Shown piece by piece: positions 41,512 to 64,000 of a stretch of 64,000 bases of DNA. Both the position numbers and the translations under genes were made by a program. The notes under the pieces were generated by a model. It worked only from the letters and a program-made list of their open reading frames with translations, searched no databases and was not told the origin of the DNA. This DNA comes from Amoebidium appalachense (Eukaryota > Ichthyosporea): contig CAVNZM010000008.1 in the NCBI GenBank assembly GCA_963693365.1, positions 10,230,001 through 10,294,000 of the forward strand, read 5' to 3'. Within the stretch, counting starts at the first letter, position 1; each line of letters opens with the position of its first letter.

Positions 41512-43000
41512 CTCTGAGAGAGCTTCGAAAATGACGTCGACATTCCACTACTTCCATGCAACACGACATTGTTTGTAAACATGCCACCTCCTTCCCTACT
41601 ACCGAATTAACTGAGTTCCTCTCAAGACTTCCCTCTTGAGGTTCCCCCTCCGTCCCGGCTCCCCTCTCCCCCCACCCCCCCCTGCCCCGCGCACTGGCCC
41701 TAAATAATTGAACTTCCTCGGGGCTGTGACTATATCAGTGACACTCATCCATCCACCGGGGAAGACAGGAAGACAGGGAGAGAGGGGGGGGGGAGGAGGG
41801 GGTGGGGGGGGTGGGCTACCTGCTTGACTTTGGGGGGGTTTTTTTGTTGGTGTTTTGATCATGAAGAAGGAGTGGGGACGGAAGGATTGTGGTGGTGGTG
41901 GTGGTGGTAGGGCCTTTCAAAAATGGGTCGAGACGGTCCTCCCCCCCCCCCCCTCCCCCCCCCCCCTCCCCCCCCCCCCCCCCCCCGCCCCTCCCCCCCC
42001 CCCTCTCCCCGGGCCCTCCCCCCCTCCCCCCTCCCCTCCCCTGCCCCCCTCCCCCCCCCCCCCCCCCCCCACCGTCCTCTCTGAAGGCTTCCCCGCCCCC
42101 GCCCCCCTCTCATCTCTGGCACTTCCCCCTTCCGGGCCCCGGGCCCCCGAGCCCCCCCGCCCCCGGGGGCTCGCCAGCGCCCTACTCACCCAGCATATTG
42201 TTTGATGGCAGCTGCCGAGTTTCCATTACAAACTATCCAGAGTCACTCTCTGCTTTGGGTTTTAAGGATGCAGTCAGAGCTTTTCTTAGTAAAATCACTG
42301 GCTTTTATTGAGTCTACTGGTGAATTACTACATGAGATATTTCAAAGTTAATGCAGGTCCAAATTATGCATCATCATCTCCTTGACCCCGGCCGCTTGAG
42401 ATTGGGCCTTAGTTACTGTACCAGGTTACTATATTAGTACTGAGACATATATGTGGATGATGTCATAAACATAACTTGTGAACGGCAAAGCGCCAGAAGC
42501 CAGAGTGTTCAACGATTAGGTTGCAACATGTGCGACCTGATAATCGACTCGTTCTCCATCTTCTCGATAGTAAATTAGTAAGGAAAAGGGAAAGGGTGTA
42601 CAAAATACCGGAGAAACTCAGGATACAGGATTTTGCCGGGCAGGGGAGGACCATAGTCATGTATGATACACCACTTTGCTATCTTAGCAATACTACTCCA
42701 GGAATTGGTATGGGTTAACGGTTAAGCAGGCCCCAGCAATGATCTGCTGAATCATTGAAGGTTTTTTTAAAGGTTTTTCATCCCGTGTAAGTTTGTCCCC
42801 GGAGGGAGACACCTTGGGGCCTGCCCAAGAGTACTACCCGGCGTCCATGGGTTAAGTACAATCATTAGTATATTTAGTATATCTCATCTATATTAGTATA
42901 TCATTAGTATATCTCACCCGTAACAAACCGTTCTCATACGAATCCCGGCTAACTCCTAATATTAGTATACAGTTAGGCCAGGGTTTTTGCCCCACTGCCT
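41061..43000. other. intergenic region with G/C tracts and a unique patch
   Basis: G-tracts lie at about 41222-41250, 41297-41315 and 41482-41511. A 230-base C-rich block spans 41940-42175. The stretch 42190-43000 is unique AT-rich sequence with repeated ATTAGTATAT words at 42865-42970. The 65-codon frames around 42463-42720 match no family I know. Confidence 0.6.
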
Positions 43001-45170
43001 CGCTAATGGGGATGGTTTAATTGGAGTTGGACATGGAGCACACCCCCCTCTGCCTTCAAAAAAAACCTACTTTGGAGAAAACAAAGGGAGTCTCAGAGGT
43101 GGGAGAGAGGTGTGGGGTGGGTGGAATAGGAGATGGTGTGCCAACCCACAACTACACAACGAACCTATGCAAACAAACGCCCCCCCCCCCCCCTCCCCCT
43201 AGTCCCCCCCCCCCTCCCCCCCCAAACAAAAAAAAAGAGTGGGAGGGGGAGAGGGATTTCGGGGGGGGGGGGGGGGGGGGGGAGGACTATTTAGGGGGGG
43301 GGGGGGGGGGGGAGGATCATAGGATATGGCTCGCCAACCCACAACGTTAACTGTTAAATTCAAAATGAACCTGTGCAACCTATGCACATAAGAAAGACCA
43401 CGTCCCCCGGCAACTGTGTGTGTGTGTGTGTGTGTGGGAGAGGGGGGGGGGGGGGGGGGGGGGGGCTTACGAAATCTTTGATCAGAAGACTACGATCATA
43501 GCCATCTACGGTACTATGATATCACTTGTTTTCGTGGATCTTTCTGTAGTCAATAGCTAGATGTGGCCCATGTACCGGTGTAATGGCCTAGGAATACTCT
43601 GAATCATTACGTTACAGTTCTTGATAGGTTTAAGCCTATTTCATAAGGCCAAAAATAGAAGACCTACAGTCCGGGGGCCCCCAAAACCCCCTTCACTCAG
43701 CAGCTCCAAAGGCGGCGGCGGCGGCCACGGCGGGGGGGGGGGGGGGGGGGGGGGGGGGGAGGGGGGGGGGGGAGAGGGGGAGAAGTGGCGCTTATAGCGT
43801 CCGTGATTGTGAGGTGGAAATTTAGAGAGCCCAGTGATAATATTTGACCTATTGCAAGAAGAGACGCCGGCGGGTTCTCTTGTAGAGTATAAAGGTCGGC
43901 TGGGACCCATTTATCAATGACATCTCCAGAGTCCAGATTTCGGAACTTCATAAGTCAAAAGGGAAAAAAATACCGCTCAACACTGTCAATAACTGACCGG
44001 TGCAAAAACATTCGGTGACAGCCTGAAGGAGGGAGGCGGCCTGTGCTTTGTGTGTGTCGGGGGGGGGGGGGGGGGGGGGGGGCATATGAGGGGGGGGAGG
44101 GGGGGGAGGGGAGGGAACTTCGAATTGATCCTGAAAGGGATGTCGCATGCTTGGGCCTCAGGTGCAAATTGAAAAGAGCAGGGTCCTAGGGGTGGAACGT
44201 TGAGTTTCAGTGGAGAATAGCCTGATAACTTTCATTAACCTGCGTAAAAAAGATGAGGTTGGTGTGCACACACTCACCATCGGATCTGCGAACCACACCT
44301 GGATATCGATCGTCACACATGCACACAATCAATCTCGCACAAGCACAAGCTTAGAGGCACATAAGGCACACAGCATTGTCGCGCAACATCGGTGCCCATG
44401 TTCACATCCAACTCCAAGTTGGGCTTTTGGGTGGCATCATGAAGAGGTCTCGCGTAAGTTGTGTGTGTACGTGTGTACAGTATGTGTAACACAACTCGTA
44501 CGTACATACGCTACCGTGTCACAGTGACTCCCGGGCCTCCGGGTCGAGAGCTCTGGTCGTACGTGAGATGACGGGATGGCCAAAAACATAATCTAAGGCT
44601 TCAATTTCAATTTGTATAGCTCAAATAGCGAATCAAAATGTCCCAATACAATAGCACCGTGATAAAAATTGAAATGTTACGGAATGCGCGATAACAGGTT
44701 TTATCAATCTTAAGAAATTCCAAAGGACTCGGCCTGCATGCAGCTGAGCTGACGTGCCACCGACAGACACTGAGCTTGAGTGCATGCGCAGGTGCAATGT
44801 GGAGTGAGGGAGAAAGTGTGATGTTTTTTTACTTTCTACTGCAGTTCTGAATGTTGTCTGGCTATTTTACTTGCTCTAGAAATCTCCTAAGTTTTCAGTC
44901 TTTGTTATTCGTAGTTTCTGAAAGGGAAACTTAAATAGGGCACCAAACTTGACTCCTCCTGACTCCGGCTATCAAGACAGCGCTACAGTAGACTGGAGAC
45001 GCTCAAAACTACATCGACTACACCACAACTTCCCCACATATGATTTGAATCTGTTTTGTCCTCAGTTAAGTAGCGATTTCTTTTTAGTGATAATGGACAT
45101 GGGTGTTCTTTCTCGAGCATAGTAATTGTTCCAGCTTGCCCTTTTTGGGCAAGAACAGCGAAAGAAGAAA
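43001..45170. other. intergenic region before PLC-gamma
   Basis: G-tracts lie at about 43261-43282, 43296-43313, 43441-43465, 43734-43760 and 44059-44082. A local duplication of a CCAACCCACAAC-containing block occurs at 43130-43180 and 43325-43385. From 44100 on the sequence is unique and presumably includes the PLC-gamma promoter and 5' UTR, but no clear TATA or initiator is seen. Confidence 0.55.
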
Positions 45171-63746
<18,576 letters not shown>

Positions 63747-64000
63747 GTGCGTGAAAACACCCGCCACCCCCCCGTCCGTTTTTCGATTTAGGGGTGATCC
63801 CCGAGAGATTTCACCCCACTGTATGAGGTGGATACGTGGGCGGATTTCATTATTTCGGGTTAACACGAGATGTTTAGCCCACCAAAGCAAGTAATAAGAG
63901 GGTGCACCTCATTATCGGAGATTAACCCGAGATGACTAGCCTCACTTCAGCACGTATAAACCCGGATGCACTCTGTTATCCGGGACTAAGCCGAGCTGCC
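63747..64000. other. right edge, start of PLC-gamma intron 23
   Basis: Unique sequence after the donor at 63747. It contains two similar blocks (GATTTCATTATTTCGGGTTAA, CACGAGATG and CCTCATTATCGGAGATTAAC, CCGAGATGAC), then a third related TGTTATCCGGGACTAAGCCG, so a roughly 65-base repeat begins here. No exon is visible. Confidence 0.6.

Noticed and set aside
42463-42720. Overlapping 65-aa ORFs on both strands
   Set aside because: Short, unrecognised and equally open on both strands in AT-rich DNA.

Overview
This window is a piece of a eukaryotic nuclear genome. Spliced genes with GT-AG introns sit in an extreme sea of simple repeats: (CA)n/(GT)n, (CT)n/(GA)n, poly-C/poly-G tracts of 20-50 bases and C(n)A(n) composites. 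The best clue to the organism is a phospholipase C-gamma gene (PH, EF-hand region, PLC-X, SH2, SH2, SH3). This architecture is known from animals and their unicellular relatives (choanoflagellates, filastereans, ichthyosporeans). The proteins recall the animal ones but look quite divergent, so I infer a unicellular holozoan with a large repeat-rich genome, perhaps ichthyosporean-like. A basal animal is not excluded. I see no prokaryotic operon, CRISPR array, rRNA or convincing tRNA.

Layout: (1) 1-2128, C-rich flank with a possible terminal exon of an upstream gene. (2) 2129-11563 (+), a complete ten-exon OTUD6-type OTU deubiquitinase, about 306 aa, with a 20-nt microexon carrying the catalytic motif. 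(3) 11564-19876, mostly intergenic, with a possible small acylated-protein ORF (MGCC start) at 14584-14841, microsatellites, a dispersed repeat pair and an unexplained minus-strand ORF. (4) 19877-22629 (+), a complete three-exon glutathione S-transferase of 204 aa. (5) 22630-35528, repeat-dominated then AT-richer unique sequence with several CCAAT motifs and no recognised gene. (6) 35529-38090 (+), one intronless 853-aa ORF with two zinc-finger-like motifs and a Gln-rich tail, not recognised. (7) 38091-45170, repeat-rich intergenic DNA. (8) 45171 to beyond 63746 (+), the 5' 23 exons of the PLC-gamma gene. It leaves the window after the C-terminal half of the split PH domain, so PLC-Y and C2 must lie to the right.

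The genes are separate transcription units, all on the plus strand, with no evidence of a shared pathway. PLC-gamma implies phosphotyrosine-controlled lipid signalling; the OTU enzyme implies ubiquitin editing; the GST implies thiol detoxification or prostanoid-type isomerase chemistry.

The most unusual signal is how the repeats relate to splicing. Sense-strand C-tracts begin within about 25 nt of the 5' splice site in 12 of the 33 introns I mapped. One SH2 exon is followed by five tandem copies of its own splice donor. A dispersed SINE-like element in several copies ends in poly-C, which may be the source of many C-tracts. Exon boundaries were worked out by hand from reading-frame phase, splice consensus and remembered family sequence, without a transcript or alignment program.
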